From: Nitrospirillum viridazoti CBAmc
Lineage (GTDB): Bacteria > Pseudomonadota > Alphaproteobacteria > Azospirillales > Azospirillaceae
NCBI RefSeq assembly: GCF_000730165.1
Contig: NZ_CP022110.1
Span: 1,309,501 to 1,373,500 of the forward strand
Reading direction: 5' to 3'
Length of the DNA: 64,000 nucleotides
Under the pieces are notes generated by a model. It did not search any database. It saw only the letters and a program-made list of their open reading frames with translations, and was not told the origin of the DNA. Each line of letters begins with the position of its first letter. The stretch's first letter is position 1. Shown here piece after piece: positions 17,433-26,850 of this stretch. The translations under genes and the position numbers were made by a program.

Positions 17433-18914
17433 ATGAGTGTAGCGGTTTCCGGGGGGGTGCCCATCACGGCGGCCCGTCCCGCCAGCCGGGAAGCCTATGT
17501 GGAGGATGTGGTCCGCGCGTTCACCATCGCGACCATGTTCTGGGGCATCGCCGCCTTCACGGTCGGCGTCCTCATTGCCTTTCAGTTGGCGTTTCCCGCG
17601 CTGAATTTCGGTTTGGAATGGACCAGCTTCGGCCGCGTGCGGCCGCTGCACACGTCCGCGGCCATCTTCGCCTTCGGCGGCAACGCGCTGCTGGGCACCT
17701 CCTTCTTCGTGGTCCAGCGCACCTGCCGCGCCCCCCTGTTCGGCGGCGCGCTGCCGGCCTGGTTCATCTTCTGGGGCTATCAGCTGTTCATCGTGCTGGC
17801 CGGCACGGGCTACCTGATGGGCATCACCCAGGGCAAGGAATATGCCGAGCCCGAGTGGTACACCGACCTGTGGCTGACCATCGTCTGGGTCGCCTACCTG
17901 ATCGTGTTCGCCGGCACGCTGATCAAGCGGCGTGAGCCGCACATCTACGTGGCCAACTGGTTCTACCTGGCGTTCATCATCACCATCGCCATGCTGCACA
18001 TCGTCAACAACCTGGCGGTGCCCGTCAGCTTCACCGGCACGAAGAGCTACGGCGCCTTCGCCGGCGTGCAGGACGCGATGATCCAGTGGTGGTACGGCCA
18101 CAACGCGGTGGGCTTCTTCCTGACCGCCGGCTTCCTGGGCATGATGTACTACTTCATCCCCAAGGCGGCGGAGCGGCCGGTTTACTCCTACCGCCTGTCC
18201 ATCATCCACTTCTGGGCCCTGATCTTCCTCTACATCTGGGCCGGCCCGCACCACCTGCACTACACGGCGCTGCCGGACTGGACGCAGACCCTGGGCATGG
18301 TGTTCTCCATCATGCTGTGGATGCCCAGCTGGGGCGGCATGATCAACGGCATCATGACCCTGTCGGGCGCCTGGGACAAACTGCGCACCAACCCGTCGCT
18401 GCGCTTCACGGTCACCGCCGTCGCCTTCTACGGCATGAGCACCTTCGAAGGCCCCGTCATGTCGGTGAAGCCGGTGAACGCGCTCAGCCACTACACCGAC
18501 TGGACCATCGGCCATGTGCACTCCGGTGCCCTGGGCTGGGTCGCCTTCGTCACCTTCGGCGCCATGTACTACCTGGTGCCGGTGCTGTGGCGGCGTAAGG
18601 GGCTGTGGAGCCAGACGCTGGTGGAATGGCACTTCTGGACCGCCACCCTGGGCATCGTGCTCTACATTACCTCCATGTGGGTGTCGGGCATCATGCAGGG
18701 CCTGATGTGGCGCGCCTACGACGACATGGGCTTCCTGCAGTACTCGTTCGTCGAGACGGTGGCCGCCATGCACCCCTACTACATCATCCGCGGCATGGGC
18801 GGCGTCCTGTTCCTGACCGGCGCCATCATCATGGCCTTCAACCTGATCCGCACCGTGAAGCATGGCCAGCCGCTGGCGGAAGACCGGCCCGCGGGCCTGG
18901 TCGCGGCCGAGTGA
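17433..18914 (+). CDS. ccoN: cbb3-type cytochrome c oxidase catalytic subunit I
   Basis: The catalytic subunit reduces O2 to water with high affinity and pumps protons across the inner membrane. The 493-residue protein has about 12 transmembrane helices. Conserved His-rich stretches ([52 protein letters not shown]) hold ligands for haem b, haem b3 and CuB. I start it at ATG 17433 because the conserved N-terminus begins shortly after; the reading frame stays open upstream but is not conserved. It is the first gene of ccoNOQP. Confidence 0.96.
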   Translation: MSVAVSGGVPITAARPASREAYVEDVVRAFTIATMFWGIAAFTVGVLIAFQLAFPALNFGLEWTSFGRVRPLHTSAAIFAFGGNALLGTSFFVVQRTCRAPLFGGALPAWFIFWGYQLFIVLAGTGYLMGITQGKEYAEPEWYTDLWLTIVWVAYLIVFAGTLIKRREPHIYVANWFYLAFIITIAMLHIVNNLAVPVSFTGTKSYGAFAGVQDAMIQWWYGHNAVGFFLTAGFLGMMYYFIPKAAERPVYSYRLSIIHFWALIFLYIWAGPHHLHYTALPDWTQTLGMVFSIMLWMPSWGGMINGIMTLSGAWDKLRTNPSLRFTVTAVAFYGMSTFEGPVMSVKPVNALSHYTDWTIGHVHSGALGWVAFVTFGAMYYLVPVLWRRKGLWSQTLVEWHFWTATLGIVLYITSMWVSGIMQGLMWRAYDDMGFLQYSFVETVAAMHPYYIIRGMGGVLFLTGAIIMAFNLIRTVKHGQPLAEDRPAGLVAAE

Positions 18915-18929
18915 GCGGAGGGACCGAAA

Positions 18930-19655
18930 ATGAAATTCTCTCACGCCATCGTCGAAAAGAACGTCGTCATCCTGGCGCTGCTGACCCTGATCACCGTGTC
19001 CATCGGTGGCCTGGTGCAGATCGTGCCCCTGTTCTCCATCGAAACCACGATTGAGCGGGTGGGCGGGGTGCGCCCCTACACCCCGCTGGAGCAGATGGGC
19101 CGCAACATCTACATCCGCGAGGGCTGCTACGTCTGCCACAGCCAGCAGATCCGCACCTTCCGCGATGAGGTGGAGCGCTATGGTCCCTACAGCCTGGCGG
19201 CGGAAAGCATGTACGACCATCCCTTCCAGTGGGGGTCCAAGCGTATCGGTCCGGATCTGGCCCGCGTCGGCGGCAAGTATTCCAACGACTGGCACGTCGC
19301 CCACCTGAAGGACCCGCGCGCCGTGGTGCCGGAATCGATCATGCCGACCTACGCCTTCCTGGCCAGCCGTCCGCTGTCGGTGCCCAACATCCAGGATCAC
19401 CTGAAGACCCTGCGCACCGTGGGCGTTCCCTACACGGACGACATGATCGCCAATGCCGCCGCCGACCTGAAGGCCCAGGCCGACCCGGACGCCGACACCA
19501 GCGGCTTGCTGAAGCGGTACCCGAAGGCGGTGGTGGGCAAGTTCAACACCGAAAGCCCCGAGCTGACGGAGATGGACGCCCTGGTGGCCTACCTGCAGAT
19601 GCTGGGCACGCTGGTCGAGTTCAGCAAGCTGCAGCCCGAAGACCTGCACCAGTGA
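18930..19655 (+). CDS. ccoO: cbb3 oxidase monohaem cytochrome c subunit
   Basis: CcoO is a membrane-anchored cytochrome c that passes electrons from CcoP to the CcoN haems. The 241-residue product has one N-terminal transmembrane helix (about 10-33), the haem c site CYVCH (66-70) and a distal Met in the SIMPTYAFL segment. It begins 15 nt after ccoN, and the following ccoQ starts 10 nt after its stop. Confidence 0.96.
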   Translation: MKFSHAIVEKNVVILALLTLITVSIGGLVQIVPLFSIETTIERVGGVRPYTPLEQMGRNIYIREGCYVCHSQQIRTFRDEVERYGPYSLAAESMYDHPFQWGSKRIGPDLARVGGKYSNDWHVAHLKDPRAVVPESIMPTYAFLASRPLSVPNIQDHLKTLRTVGVPYTDDMIANAAADLKAQADPDADTSGLLKRYPKAVVGKFNTESPELTEMDALVAYLQMLGTLVEFSKLQPEDLHQ

Positions 19656-19665
19656 GGGGGATGCC

Positions 19666-19872
19666 ATGGAAGAGTTCCACGCCCTGATCTCGCAGGTTTG
19701 GCTGCTGTGGTTCGTGGCCTTGTTCAGCGGTATCGGCATCTGGGCCTATTGGCCCTCGCGCCGGCGCCGCCTGGACGAGTGCGCCCGTATCCCGCTGCTG
19801 GATGACGCCGACCACCCGCTGCCCGAGCGGCGGCGGCCCCTACGGCGGACAATGCCGACTATGAAAGGCTGA
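19666..19872 (+). CDS. ccoQ: cbb3 oxidase small subunit
   Basis: This 68-residue single-span membrane protein stabilises the cbb3 complex in organisms where it has been studied. It has one hydrophobic helix (about 10-29, VWLLWFVALFSGIGIWAYW) followed by a basic cytoplasmic tail rich in Arg and Pro. The tail is longer than in many CcoQ proteins. Position between ccoO and ccoP confirms the call. Confidence 0.9.
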   Translation: MEEFHALISQVWLLWFVALFSGIGIWAYWPSRRRRLDECARIPLLDDADHPLPERRRPLRRTMPTMKG

Positions 19873-19880
19873 GGTCCCCC

Positions 19881-20774
19881 ATGTCGACCAACACTGACAA
19901 CCATGCCCATGCGGGCACGGAAAGAGACGCCCACACGGGCCGGGAGACCACCGGCCATGAATGGGACGGCATCAAGGAGTTGAACACGCCGCTGCCCAAG
20001 TGGTGGCTGTACACCTTCTACGCCTGCATCGCCTTCGCCCTGGTCTACACCGTGCTCTATCCCGCCTGGCCCAGCCTGCACTCCCACACCAAGGGCGTGC
20101 TGGGCTGGACCCGGCGCGACACGGTGAAGTCCGAGCTGGACACCCGCCAGCAGGCGCTGGCGCCCTTGAAGGCCAAGCTGCTGGCCACGCCCATCGGCGA
20201 CGTCGAGAAGGATCCGGAACTGCGCGGCTACGTGCAGGCCGCCGGCCACATCGCCTTCGCCGAGAACTGCGCCGCTTGCCACGGCGCCGGCGGCGCCGGG
20301 GGCAAAGGCTTCCCCAACCTGGCCGACGACGATTGGCTGTGGGGTGGCACGCCGGAGCAAATCCTGCAGACCGTCACCTACGGCGTGCGCAATTCCAACC
20401 CGGACTCCCGCGTGTCGGACATGCCCCGCTTTGGCGCGGACGGCCTGCTGACCAAGGAGCAGATCAACGACGTGGCGGAATACGTGCTGAGCCTGTCGAA
20501 CACCGGTACGGACAAGGCGGCCGCCGGCCGCGGCGCCCAGGTGTTCGCGGACAACTGCGCCGCCTGCCATGGTGACAAGGGCGACGGCAACCCCGACGTG
20601 GGCGCCCCCCGCCTGAACGACGCCATCTGGCTCTATGGCGGGGACAAGGCCACGGTCGTCCAGACCATCACCTACGCCCGGCGCGGCAGCATGCCGGCGT
20701 GGAGCGAGCGTCTGGATCCCGCCACTGTCAAGCTGCTGGCCGCCTACGTGCACACCCTGGGTGGTGGGAAGTAA
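19881..20774 (+). CDS. ccoP: cbb3 oxidase dihaem cytochrome c subunit
   Basis: CcoP accepts electrons from soluble cytochromes c. The 297-residue protein has an N-terminal hydrophilic stretch, one transmembrane helix (about 40-60, WWLYTFYACIAFALVYTVLY) and two cytochrome c domains. Each domain carries CAACH (near residues 130 and 225) and a Met-containing loop (DMPRFG, SMPAWSERL). It closes the ccoNOQP operon and is followed by a terminator about 85 nt later. Confidence 0.96.
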   Translation: MSTNTDNHAHAGTERDAHTGRETTGHEWDGIKELNTPLPKWWLYTFYACIAFALVYTVLYPAWPSLHSHTKGVLGWTRRDTVKSELDTRQQALAPLKAKLLATPIGDVEKDPELRGYVQAAGHIAFAENCAACHGAGGAGGKGFPNLADDDWLWGGTPEQILQTVTYGVRNSNPDSRVSDMPRFGADGLLTKEQINDVAEYVLSLSNTGTDKAAAGRGAQVFADNCAACHGDKGDGNPDVGAPRLNDAIWLYGGDKATVVQTITYARRGSMPAWSERLDPATVKLLAAYVHTLGGGK

Positions 20775-20857
20775 GGCCGGCGGGGGGTGGGACCATCCTT
20801 CCCCCCATTCCCCGACGACCCGCTTCCAAGGGACCCCGCCCAGGGTCCGCACGAGAG

Positions 20858-20895
20858 AACCCCCGCCGCGTCCCCATCCGGCGGGGGTTTTTCTT
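20858..20895 (+). terminator. Rho-independent terminator of ccoNOQP
   Basis: The stem AACCCCCGCCG / CGGCGGGGGTT with a 10-nt loop is followed by a T-rich tract (TTTTTCTTT). Confidence 0.85.
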
Positions 20896-20982
20896 TGCCC
20901 GGATCACAGTTGCGGCGCTTTGCAAGCGGTTGTTTTCACGCCTGTGACCTGCCGTCGCGGCGCGGCAACGGCCGGCGGGCGG

Positions 20983-20996
20983 TTGATCTATCGCAA
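20983..20996 (+). promoter_or_regulatory. FixK2-type box upstream of ccoG
   Basis: TTGATCTATCGCAA fits the relaxed FixK2 pattern TTG(A/C)-N6-(T/G)CAA, and has one mismatch to the strict FNR box. It sits 97 nt before the ccoG start. Confidence 0.55.
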
Positions 20997-21092
20997 GGCG
21001 AGGGACGCGGCGCGGGCATAGGGTCCGTCCATATCCGCGTTGGTGGCCCAACCATTGGGGCTGGCCCGCGTATGGTTACTAGGATGGATCCC

Positions 21093-22643
21093 ATGGAAAC
21101 CAATCCCCAGGACGGCGGCTTACTGGAACGCCCGGTCGAACAACGCAAGGCGCCGCCGCGTGACGGCCGCCCGCAGTCGATCAAGGCCAGCCGTGACAGC
21201 CAGGAAGGCGGCCTGTATGCCGAGCGGGTCAAGGTGTACCCCAAGGCGGTTTCCGGGCCCTTCCGCACGCTGAAATGGGCGATTTTGGTCTTGTGCCTGG
21301 CGGTCTATTACACCGTTCCCTGGGTGCGGTGGGACCGCGGGCCCGGGGCGCCCAACCAAGCGATCCTCATCGACCTCGCCGCCCCGCGCGCCTATTTCTT
21401 TGGCATCGAGATTTGGCCGCAGGAGGTCTACTACATCACCGGCCTGCTGGTGTTGGGGGCCGTGGGCCTGTTCCTGGTGACCTCGCTGGCCGGGCGTGTC
21501 TGGTGCGGCTACACCTGCCCACAGACAGTGTGGACCGACCTGTTCATGGCGGTGGAGCGCTGGATCGAGGGTGACCGCGGCGCCCGCATCCGTCTGGATA
21601 ACCAGCCTTTGAACCGGGAAAAGCTGCTGCGCAAGACGGCCAAGCACGCCGCCTGGCTGGCCATCTCCCTGGCCACCGGTGGGGCCTGGGTGTTGTACTT
21701 CGACGATGCGCCCACGGCGCTGAAGGCGCTGCTGACCGGTCACGCCACCATGCGTGAATATTTCTTCGTCGGCCTTTTCACCACCACAACCTATGTCCTG
21801 GCCGGTTGGGCACGCGAGCAGGTCTGCACCTATATGTGCCCATGGCCCCGTTTCCAGAGCTCGATGCTGGACGTGCATTCCCTGGTGGTGACCTATGAGG
21901 CCTGGCGCGGCGAGCGGCGCGGGCCGCACAAGGCCGGCACCAGCTGGGAAGGCCGGGGCGACTGCATCGATTGCGGCCAGTGCATCGCCGTCTGCCCCAC
22001 CGGCATCGACATCCGCGACGGCCAGCAACTTGAGTGCATCGGCTGTGGCCTGTGCATCGACAGCTGCAACGAGATCATGACCAAAGTGGGCCGTCCGCCC
22101 AACCTGATCCGCTTCGACACCCTGGCCAACCAGGAGACAAAGGCGGGCGGGCAGGCCAATCGCTATCGCCTGCTGCGGCCGCGCGTGGTGATCTACACCC
22201 TGGTGCTGGCGATCGTGGCGGGGGTGATGCTGACCGCCCTGGAAACGCGCGCCACCATGGGCATCAGCGTGCTGCGCGACCGGGCGCCGCTGTATGTCAC
22301 CCTGTCGGACGGCTCCTTGCGCAACGGCTACACCATCAAGGTCATCAACAAGCGGCGGGGCGAAAGCGCCTTCCAATTGGGCGTGGTCGGCCAGCCGGGC
22401 GCGACCCTGGTCGTACAGGATGTGGGCGAGGCCCATGGCAGCGACGGCGTGACGCTGCCGGTGCACGGCGACGCCGTCGCCACCTTCCGCGTCTTCGTCA
22501 GCCTGCCGCGCCAGTCGATGACGCGCGACGGCGGCGCCCAAGGTTCCATCCCCCTGGTGTTCAGCCTGACGGAGCAGGGGCCGGCCCCCGCCCGCCCCAC
22601 CTTCTACGAGGGCGTCTTCATGGGCCCCGGCGCCAAGCCCTGA
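21093..22643 (+). CDS. ccoG: cbb3 oxidase accessory ferredoxin-like protein
   Basis: CcoG (FixG/RdxA) is a membrane-bound iron-sulphur protein implicated in reducing copper during cbb3 oxidase assembly. The 516-residue product has several transmembrane helices in its N-terminal half. WCGYTCPQTVWTDLF and CTYMCPWPRFQ are conserved Cys motifs. Two 4Fe-4S clusters follow (CIDCGQCIAVCP near 291 and CIGCGLCIDSC near 315), and the C-terminal half is an immunoglobulin-like periplasmic domain. The ATG at 21093 has AGGA 8 nt upstream; ATG 21084 is an alternative. Confidence 0.94.
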   Translation: METNPQDGGLLERPVEQRKAPPRDGRPQSIKASRDSQEGGLYAERVKVYPKAVSGPFRTLKWAILVLCLAVYYTVPWVRWDRGPGAPNQAILIDLAAPRAYFFGIEIWPQEVYYITGLLVLGAVGLFLVTSLAGRVWCGYTCPQTVWTDLFMAVERWIEGDRGARIRLDNQPLNREKLLRKTAKHAAWLAISLATGGAWVLYFDDAPTALKALLTGHATMREYFFVGLFTTTTYVLAGWAREQVCTYMCPWPRFQSSMLDVHSLVVTYEAWRGERRGPHKAGTSWEGRGDCIDCGQCIAVCPTGIDIRDGQQLECIGCGLCIDSCNEIMTKVGRPPNLIRFDTLANQETKAGGQANRYRLLRPRVVIYTLVLAIVAGVMLTALETRATMGISVLRDRAPLYVTLSDGSLRNGYTIKVINKRRGESAFQLGVVGQPGATLVVQDVGEAHGSDGVTLPVHGDAVATFRVFVSLPRQSMTRDGGAQGSIPLVFSLTEQGPAPARPTFYEGVFMGPGAKP

Positions 22644-22665
22644 TCTGAGGCCCCGAATCCGAGGA

Positions 22666-23190
22666 ATGACCGTCATGACCGTCATCGACATGCCCCGCCG
22701 CCAGCCGCTCAAGCCCAAGCGCTCCCTCATCCCCTGGATCTTCGTGGGCGGCATGGGCGTGGTGATCGTGGTGAATAGCATCCTGATCTACTACGCCATG
22801 CACAGCTGGACCGGCATCGTCACCGCCAAGCCCTATGAGCGGGGCATCGAGTACAACAAGGTGCTGGAGGCGCAGGCCCAGCAGGACGCCCTGGGCTGGG
22901 TGTTCGACGCGGATATCGAGCCGGCCGCCGACAGCGCGAAGGGGACGGGTGTGCTGACCGTGCGCATCACCGACCGCGACGGCGCCGTCCTGGACGGGAT
23001 GGCCCTGACCGGCCGCCTGGTCCGGCCCATCGACATCATGCCCGACGTGCCGCTGACCTTCACCGCCAGCGGCAACGGCCGCTACACGGCCACGGTCGCC
23101 CTGCCCAAGCATGGGCAGTGGGACCTGAAGCTGAAGGCGGAGAAGGGCCCCCACTGGTACCACCTGACCCGCCGGCTGTTCGTGAAGTAA
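22666..23190 (+). CDS. ccoH: cbb3 oxidase accessory protein FixH/CcoH
   Basis: FixH is a single-pass membrane protein needed for cbb3 oxidase assembly. The 174-residue product has one transmembrane helix (about 22-45, WIFVGGMGVVIVVNSILIYY) and then the characteristic YERGIEYNKVLEAQAQQDALGW motif region (conserved Tyr, Glu, Gly, Asn and Trp) followed by a beta-rich periplasmic domain. Starts at 22666 and 22675 (both ATG) are close together. It lies 22 nt after ccoG. Confidence 0.93.
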   Translation: MTVMTVIDMPRRQPLKPKRSLIPWIFVGGMGVVIVVNSILIYYAMHSWTGIVTAKPYERGIEYNKVLEAQAQQDALGWVFDADIEPAADSAKGTGVLTVRITDRDGAVLDGMALTGRLVRPIDIMPDVPLTFTASGNGRYTATVALPKHGQWDLKLKAEKGPHWYHLTRRLFVK

Positions 23191-23209
23191 GGCGGATAGG
23201 ACGCGACCC

Positions 23210-25618
23210 ATGCCCTTGGACAGCCTGACGACGCACTGCCGGCATTGCGGCCAGCCCCTGCTGGGGGCGGCGACGGAGCGGGGCGCTTTCTGCTGCCAGG
23301 GCTGTGCCGGCGCCTACACCCTGATCCATGACCTGGGGCTGGATGCCTATTACGACCGCCGGCCGGCGGAGGCCGCCGCTCCCGCCGTGGCGGATGACGG
23401 GGATGGCGCCGATCCCCTGCTGGGCCTGCCCGACGCGGTGGCGGTGGCCCCGGACGGCAGCTGCCTGCTGCGCCTCAGCGTCGACGGCTTGCACTGCGGT
23501 GCCTGCCTGTGGCTGATCGAGGCGGCGGTGACCAAGCACCATCCCGAGGTGCAATCCGCCCGAGCCAACCTGACCACGCGCTGCCTGACCCTGCGCTGGA
23601 CGGGCACGCCCGCCCAGGCTGTGGAGTACGCCCGGCTGGTGACGGGCCTGGGGTATCGCGTGGCGCCCTTCGGCGGCGCCGGCGCGGGGGCCGACCCGGC
23701 GGCGGCGCAGGAACGGGCGCTGCTGCGCCGTCTGGCGCTGGCGGGTTTCGCCGCCGCCAACGTCATGCTGCTGTCCGTGTCGGTCTGGTCCGGCGCCGAT
23801 GCCATGGGCGACGCCACCCGCACGCTGCTGCATTGGGTGTCGGCGCTGATCGCCCTGCCCACGGTGGCCATTGCCGGCCAGCCCTTCTTCCAGTCGGCGC
23901 TGGCGGCGCTGCGCGCCGGCCGCACCAACATGGACGTGCCCATTTCCGTGGGCGTGCTGCTGACCACGGGCATGAGCGTGGTGATGACGGCCCAGCATGG
24001 GGAGCACGCCTATTTCGACGGCGCCGTTATGCTGCTGTTCTTCCTGCTGGTGGGCCGCTACCTGGACAGCCGGGCCCGCGGCCGAGCCCGGTCCGCCGCC
24101 GCTCACCTGCTGGCGCTGAACCAAGCGCCCGTGTCGGTGCTGGGTGCCGACGGCCTGCCCCAGGTCCTGCCCCCCGCCCGTGTGCCCCTGGGCGGCACGG
24201 TGCTGGTGGCAGCGGGGGAGCGCATCGGCGTGGACGGCACGGTGGCCGAGGGCGTGTCCGACCTGGACGCCAGCCTGGTGACGGGCGAGACGCTGCCCCT
24301 GGCGGTGGCGCCCGGCACCCAGGTCTTCGCCGGCATGATCAACCGCACCGCCCCCTTGCGCCTGACCGCCACGGCCAGTGGCGAGGGCACGCTGCTGGCC
24401 GAGATGGTGCGCCTGCTGGAGGCGGCGGAGCAGGGGCGGGCGCGCCATGTCCTGCTGGCGGACCGTGTTGCCCGGGCCTACACGCCCGTGGTGCACCTGA
24501 CGGCGCTGGCCACCTTCCTGGCCTGGGTTTTCCTGGGCCATGCCGTCTGGTACCAGGCGCTGCTGATCGCCGTGTCCGTCCTGATCATCACCTGCCCCTG
24601 CGCCCTGGCGCTGGCGGTGCCGGCGGTGCAGGTGGCGGCCAGCGGCCGGCTGATGCGGCAGGGCATCCTGCTGAAGTCCGCCACCGCCCTGGAGCGTCTG
24701 GCCCCCATCGACACCGTGGTGTTCGACAAGACCGGAACCCTGACCCTGGGCCGGCCCGACCTGGTGGCCGATCCCACCCTGGCGGTGGAGGAACTGGAAC
24801 TGGCCGCCCGCCTGGCCCGCGCCTCGCGCCACCCCCTGTCGCGGGCGCTGGCCCGCGCCGCCGGTCCCGGTCCCGTGGCCGAGGGCGTGGTGGAGGTGCC
24901 GGGCGGCGGCCTGCGCTGGCTGGGGCCGCAGGGCTTCGTCCGCCTGGGATCGCGCGCCTTCTGCGGCGTGCCAGACTTTGCCAATGGGGATACCGACGAG
25001 GGGCGGGCGGGGCCGGAGCTGTGGTTCAGCCGCTGTGGCCAGCCGCCCCGGCGCTTCCTGTTCACCGACCGGCCCCGCCGCGACGCCGCCGCCGTGGTGG
25101 CGGAGCTGAAGGCCGCCGGCTACCGGGTGGAGCTGCTGTCCGGCGACCGCGCCGTCACCGCCCAGGCCCTGGCGGCGGAGGTCGGCATCGATATCGTGCG
25201 CGCCGACGCCCGGCCGGCCGAAAAGTGCGCGCACCTGGCGGCGCTGCGGGCGGAAGGGCGGAAGGTGCTGATGGTGGGCGACGGGCTGAACGACGCCGCG
25301 GCCCTGGCCGCCGCCGATGTCTCGCTCAGCCCCGCCAGCGCCGTGGACGTGACCCAGACCGCAGCCGACGTGGTGTTCCAGGGCGACGGCCTGGCGGCGG
25401 TGGCGGAGACGCTGGCCGTGGCCCGGCGGGCCCGCGCCCTGGTGCGCCAGAACCTGGCCTTCACCCTGCTGTACAACCTGTGCGCCGTGCCGGTGGCCAT
25501 CGCCGGCTTCGCCACGCCGTTCGTGGCCGCCGCCGCCATGTCGGGATCATCCCTGGCGGTCATGGCCAATGCCCTGCGCCTGGGAAGCAAAAAGCCCCGC
25601 GATGGAGGTTACCGATGA
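23210..25618 (+). CDS. ccoI: Copper-exporting P-type ATPase for cbb3 oxidase assembly
   Basis: CcoI (FixI) is a P1B-type ATPase that moves copper out of the cytoplasm to supply the CuB site of cbb3 oxidase. The 802-residue protein starts with an N-terminal Cys-rich segment (CRHCGQ and CCQGC). A heavy-metal-associated domain with CGAC (near 96) follows, then eight predicted helices. The metal-gating CPCAL (near 462), the phosphorylation motif DKTGTLT (near 506) and the hinge motif GDGLND (near 690) are all intact. Its stop overlaps the ccoS start by 4 nt. Confidence 0.96.
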   Translation: MPLDSLTTHCRHCGQPLLGAATERGAFCCQGCAGAYTLIHDLGLDAYYDRRPAEAAAPAVADDGDGADPLLGLPDAVAVAPDGSCLLRLSVDGLHCGACLWLIEAAVTKHHPEVQSARANLTTRCLTLRWTGTPAQAVEYARLVTGLGYRVAPFGGAGAGADPAAAQERALLRRLALAGFAAANVMLLSVSVWSGADAMGDATRTLLHWVSALIALPTVAIAGQPFFQSALAALRAGRTNMDVPISVGVLLTTGMSVVMTAQHGEHAYFDGAVMLLFFLLVGRYLDSRARGRARSAAAHLLALNQAPVSVLGADGLPQVLPPARVPLGGTVLVAAGERIGVDGTVAEGVSDLDASLVTGETLPLAVAPGTQVFAGMINRTAPLRLTATASGEGTLLAEMVRLLEAAEQGRARHVLLADRVARAYTPVVHLTALATFLAWVFLGHAVWYQALLIAVSVLIITCPCALALAVPAVQVAASGRLMRQGILLKSATALERLAPIDTVVFDKTGTLTLGRPDLVADPTLAVEELELAARLARASRHPLSRALARAAGPGPVAEGVVEVPGGGLRWLGPQGFVRLGSRAFCGVPDFANGDTDEGRAGPELWFSRCGQPPRRFLFTDRPRRDAAAVVAELKAAGYRVELLSGDRAVTAQALAAEVGIDIVRADARPAEKCAHLAALRAEGRKVLMVGDGLNDAAALAAADVSLSPASAVDVTQTAADVVFQGDGLAAVAETLAVARRARALVRQNLAFTLLYNLCAVPVAIAGFATPFVAAAAMSGSSLAVMANALRLGSKKPRDGGYR

Positions 25619-25779
25619 ACAGCCTGCTTTTCCTCATCCCCGCCGCCCTGCTGCTGGGCGGGCTGGGGCTCTGCGCCTTCCTCTGGGCGGTGCGCGACGG
25701 CCAGTTCGAAGACCTCGACGGCTCCGCCACCCGCATCCTGTACGAGGATGAAACGCCGCTGCCCAAGCGGCACACCTGA
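25615..25779 (+). CDS. ccoS: cbb3 oxidase maturation protein CcoS
   Basis: CcoS is a small membrane protein needed for haem and copper incorporation into CcoN. The 54-residue product has one N-terminal helix (LLFLIPAALLLGGLGLCAFL), then the conserved AVRDGQFEDLDGSATRIL motif and a short acidic tail. Translation is coupled to ccoI by an ATGA overlap. Confidence 0.95.
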   Translation: MNSLLFLIPAALLLGGLGLCAFLWAVRDGQFEDLDGSATRILYEDETPLPKRHT

Positions 25780-25804
25780 TCCGTTTAGTCTGATGGAGTG
25801 AGTC

Positions 25805-26020
25805 ATGAAAGCGTCCAACACCCTGCCGGCGATCTTCGTTCATGGCATGGGCATCATCGTGGCCGTGCTGGGCCTATTTTTCGCCGCTGGGTCCACCGAC
25901 TTGGCGGGCTACATCGACGGCCTGCTGTTCGTCGCCTTCGGCGTGCTGGTCAATTTCTTCACCATCGCCCGCACCGTCGGCGGGCATACGGACGAGCTGG
26001 CACAGCAGCCGGCGGAGTGA
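25805..26020 (+). CDS. Small two-helix membrane protein downstream of ccoS, unrecognised
   Basis: The 71-residue product has two hydrophobic segments (about 8-28 and 36-55) separated by a short AGSTDLAGYID loop, and a hydrophilic C-terminal tail. It begins 25 nt after ccoS, with a GGAG upstream, so it is probably the last gene of ccoGHIS. I do not recognise it as a standard cbb3 factor. The position suggests a role in oxidase assembly or stability, but that is inference. A hairpin (AGGCCCC / GGGGCCT, 26046-26063) lies just downstream. Confidence 0.72.
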   Translation: MKASNTLPAIFVHGMGIIVAVLGLFFAAGSTDLAGYIDGLLFVAFGVLVNFFTIARTVGGHTDELAQQPAE

Positions 26021-26130
26021 GGCCAGCGGCGATCCACGACGCTATAGGCCCCGACCGGGGCCTCCCGGCGTCTGAGGGAAAAAAGACATGATCACTGGCG
26101 CGGGGTGGGGGGCATCCCTATCTTTGCGCC

Positions 26131-26661
26131 ATGCTGATCCCCGACGTTCTTGTTCCCGGCCTTCACCTGGTGTTCTGCGGTACGGCGCCCAGCCGCGCGT
26201 CCATGGCGGCCAAGGCCTATTACGCCAAGCCCGGCAATGCCTTCTGGCCCAGCCTGCATGCCGCCGGGTTCACGCCCACGCGCCTGACGCCCCAGGAATA
26301 TCCCGGCCTGCCGGGCCTGGGCCTGGGCCTGACCGACCTGAACAAGACCCAGTTCGGCAACGACGTCGATCTGGACCCCGCCGCCTATGACGTGGCGGCC
26401 TTCGTGGAGAAGATGCGACGTCATCGCCCCGGCGCTGTGGCCTTCACCAGCAAGACGGCGGCGTCCGTCTTCCTGACAGGGCATTACGGCCTGGTCGGGA
26501 GCCCAGTGTATGGCCGCCAGGCCCAGGATTTCGAGGGCATCGCCCTGTTCGTCCTGCCGTCCCCCTCCGGCCAGGCGCGGCGCTTCTTCACGCTGGACCC
26601 CTGGCGGGAGGCGGCGGCCTTTGTGGCCGGCCGCCGCGCCGCTTCCGCCGGGCTCCCCTGA
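26131..26661 (+). CDS. mug: Mismatch-specific uracil/thymine-DNA glycosylase (Mug family)
   Basis: The enzyme removes uracil or thymine from G mismatches in base-excision repair. The 176-residue length fits the family. The N-terminal catalytic region FCGTAPSRASMAAKAYY followed by NAFWPSLHAAG matches the family's NPG...FW block. The later PSPSGQARRFF is the mismatch-recognition motif. The usual catalytic Asn position reads Ala (GTAPS in place of GINPG), as in some Mug subfamilies, which may change substrate range or activity. Confidence 0.85.
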   Translation: MLIPDVLVPGLHLVFCGTAPSRASMAAKAYYAKPGNAFWPSLHAAGFTPTRLTPQEYPGLPGLGLGLTDLNKTQFGNDVDLDPAAYDVAAFVEKMRRHRPGAVAFTSKTAASVFLTGHYGLVGSPVYGRQAQDFEGIALFVLPSPSGQARRFFTLDPWREAAAFVAGRRAASAGLP

Positions 26662-26850
26662 TTTTGCAGACCTGCATTTCCAGGTAGCGCGTGGGCATCG
26701 TCCACTCCGGTAACAGTTGTGTGCTAGTATCATCGCTGGGTTCCGGTGTTCAGTTGACGGATTTATTCCTGCTGTCCTGTCGCGGGCGCCCCGGTCGATG
26801 CCATGGGGAATATCCGGCCGTTATCGGTATTGCGCGGCGGTGGAAGTGAA

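Larger units (their letters stand above)
20775..21092. other. 318-nt gap between the ccoNOQP and ccoGHIS operons
   Basis: It contains a strong terminator (20858-20895) and a FixK-type box (20983-20996) about 100 nt before the ccoG start. No gene is seen. Confidence 0.6.

Noticed and set aside
20787-21092. N-terminal extension of ccoG
   Set aside because: The frame is open for about 100 codons upstream but crosses a strong terminator and a FixK-type box, and the extension lacks conservation signs.
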